This document shows positions 6,446 to 6,671 of a stretch of 6,671 bases of DNA, one piece after another. Source of the stretch: a bacterium (lineage in GTDB: Bacteria; Ratteibacteria; UBA8468; B48-G9; JAFGKM01); the NCBI GenBank assembly GCA_026416755.1, contig JAOAEP010000091.1, positions 1 through 6,671 on the forward strand. Reading direction: 5' to 3'. The notes under the pieces are model-generated. The model made no database searches. It saw only the letters and a list, made by a program, of their open reading frames with translations, and had not been told where the DNA came from. The position numbers were made by a program, and so were the translations under genes. How positions within the stretch are numbered: the first letter of the stretch is position 1; each line of letters begins with the position of its first letter.

Positions 6446-6671
6446 TTAACTTACAAAATTAACAAAGTTTAAAAAATACTTTGGGAAAGGTGCTTTAAAT
6501 TCCATTATTTTTTTTGTCTTTGGATGGAAAAAAGAAATTTTGTATGAATGAAGGAATAAATTTTTTTCATCTATATTCTTACTTCCATATTTTTTGTCTC
6601 CTAAAACTGGATATCCAAGATATGAGAGTGTTAAACGAATTTGATGTGTCCTTCCTGTTATTGGTTTTATT
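6446..6671 (-). CDS. RluA/RluD-family pseudouridine synthase, C-terminal fragment (5' end outside window)
   Basis: The last 74 residues before the TAA at 6448-6446 are visible. They read IKPITGRTHQIRLTLSYLGY, then PVLGDKKYGS, then LFLHSYKISFFHP and MEFKAPFPKYF. This is the standard C-terminal pattern of RluA-type enzymes (TGRTHQIR-HL-IGHPI-GD-YG...LHA--L-F-HP-T---F-AP-P--F), which convert specific uridines in rRNA or tRNA to pseudouridine. The catalytic aspartate motif lies upstream, outside the window. Which paralog (RluA, RluC, RluD) cannot be told. Its position 13 nt before the oxidoreductase gene suggests that transcription of this housekeeping gene reads into the catabolic genes. Confidence 0.88.
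   Translation of the reverse strand, partial: IKPITGRTHQIRLTLSYLGYPVLGDKKYGSKNIDEKNLFLHSYKISFFHPKTKKIMEFKAPFPKYFLNFVNFVS

Noticed and set aside
1..6671. Search for CRISPR arrays, tRNA genes, insertion-sequence ends, long direct repeats
   Set aside because: No regularly spaced repeats, cloverleaf pattern, transposase or paired terminal repeats were seen by eye.

Overview
The window is very AT-rich. Its proteins are heavy in Lys, Ile and Asn, and codons such as AAA, ATA, GAA and AGA dominate. Two housekeeping gene fragments at the edges (the 3' end of rho on the left, the 3' end of an RluA-family pseudouridine synthase gene on the right) show that it is bacterial chromosome. Good Shine-Dalgarno sequences (AGGAGG, GGGAGG) precede two genes. 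The mix of GH2 beta-mannosidase, URO-D-like methyltransferase-type protein, ceramidase-like protein and Gfo/Idh/MocA oxidoreductase in a low-GC genome suggests an uncultivated, sugar-degrading lineage such as a candidate phylum, but nothing here fixes the taxonomy.

Layout from left to right: 1-159 (+) is the C-terminus of transcription terminator Rho. 160-402 is AT-rich spacer between convergent genes. 403-2816 (-) is a beta-mannosidase gene whose reading frame is interrupted near its 3' end. 2819-3958 (-) is a URO-D/MtaA-like protein. 3959-4148 is a spacer with possible promoters. 4149-5504 (-) is a short neutral-ceramidase-like protein. 5521-6432 (-) is a Gfo/Idh/MocA oxidoreductase. 6446-6671 (-) is the C-terminus of an RluA-type pseudouridine synthase. 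All complete genes are on the minus strand. Transcription probably runs from the rluA-like gene through the oxidoreductase into the ceramidase-like gene with gaps under 20 nt. After a 190-nt break, the URO-D-like and mannosidase genes form a second tight pair.

The most notable observation is at the end of the mannosidase gene. The annotated frame stops at 546-548, but the -1 frame continues for 50 codons to 403 and encodes the missing part of the C-terminal Ig-like domain typical of this family (SNVF...ENYFSLLP). The frames join exactly at A AAA AAG (561-555), the same slippery heptamer that bacterial dnaX uses for -1 frameshifting. The joined product would be about 804 residues, a normal beta-mannosidase length. 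This could be programmed frameshifting, transcriptional slippage on the A7 tract, a real frameshift mutation, or a homopolymer sequencing error. The sequence alone cannot decide between these.

Functionally the middle block looks like a small carbohydrate-catabolism locus. A cytoplasmic beta-mannosidase would release mannose from manno-oligosaccharides. A Gfo/Idh/MocA enzyme would oxidise a sugar or cyclitol. The URO-D-like and ceramidase-like hydrolase have unknown substrates. No transporter, regulator or mobile element is visible.
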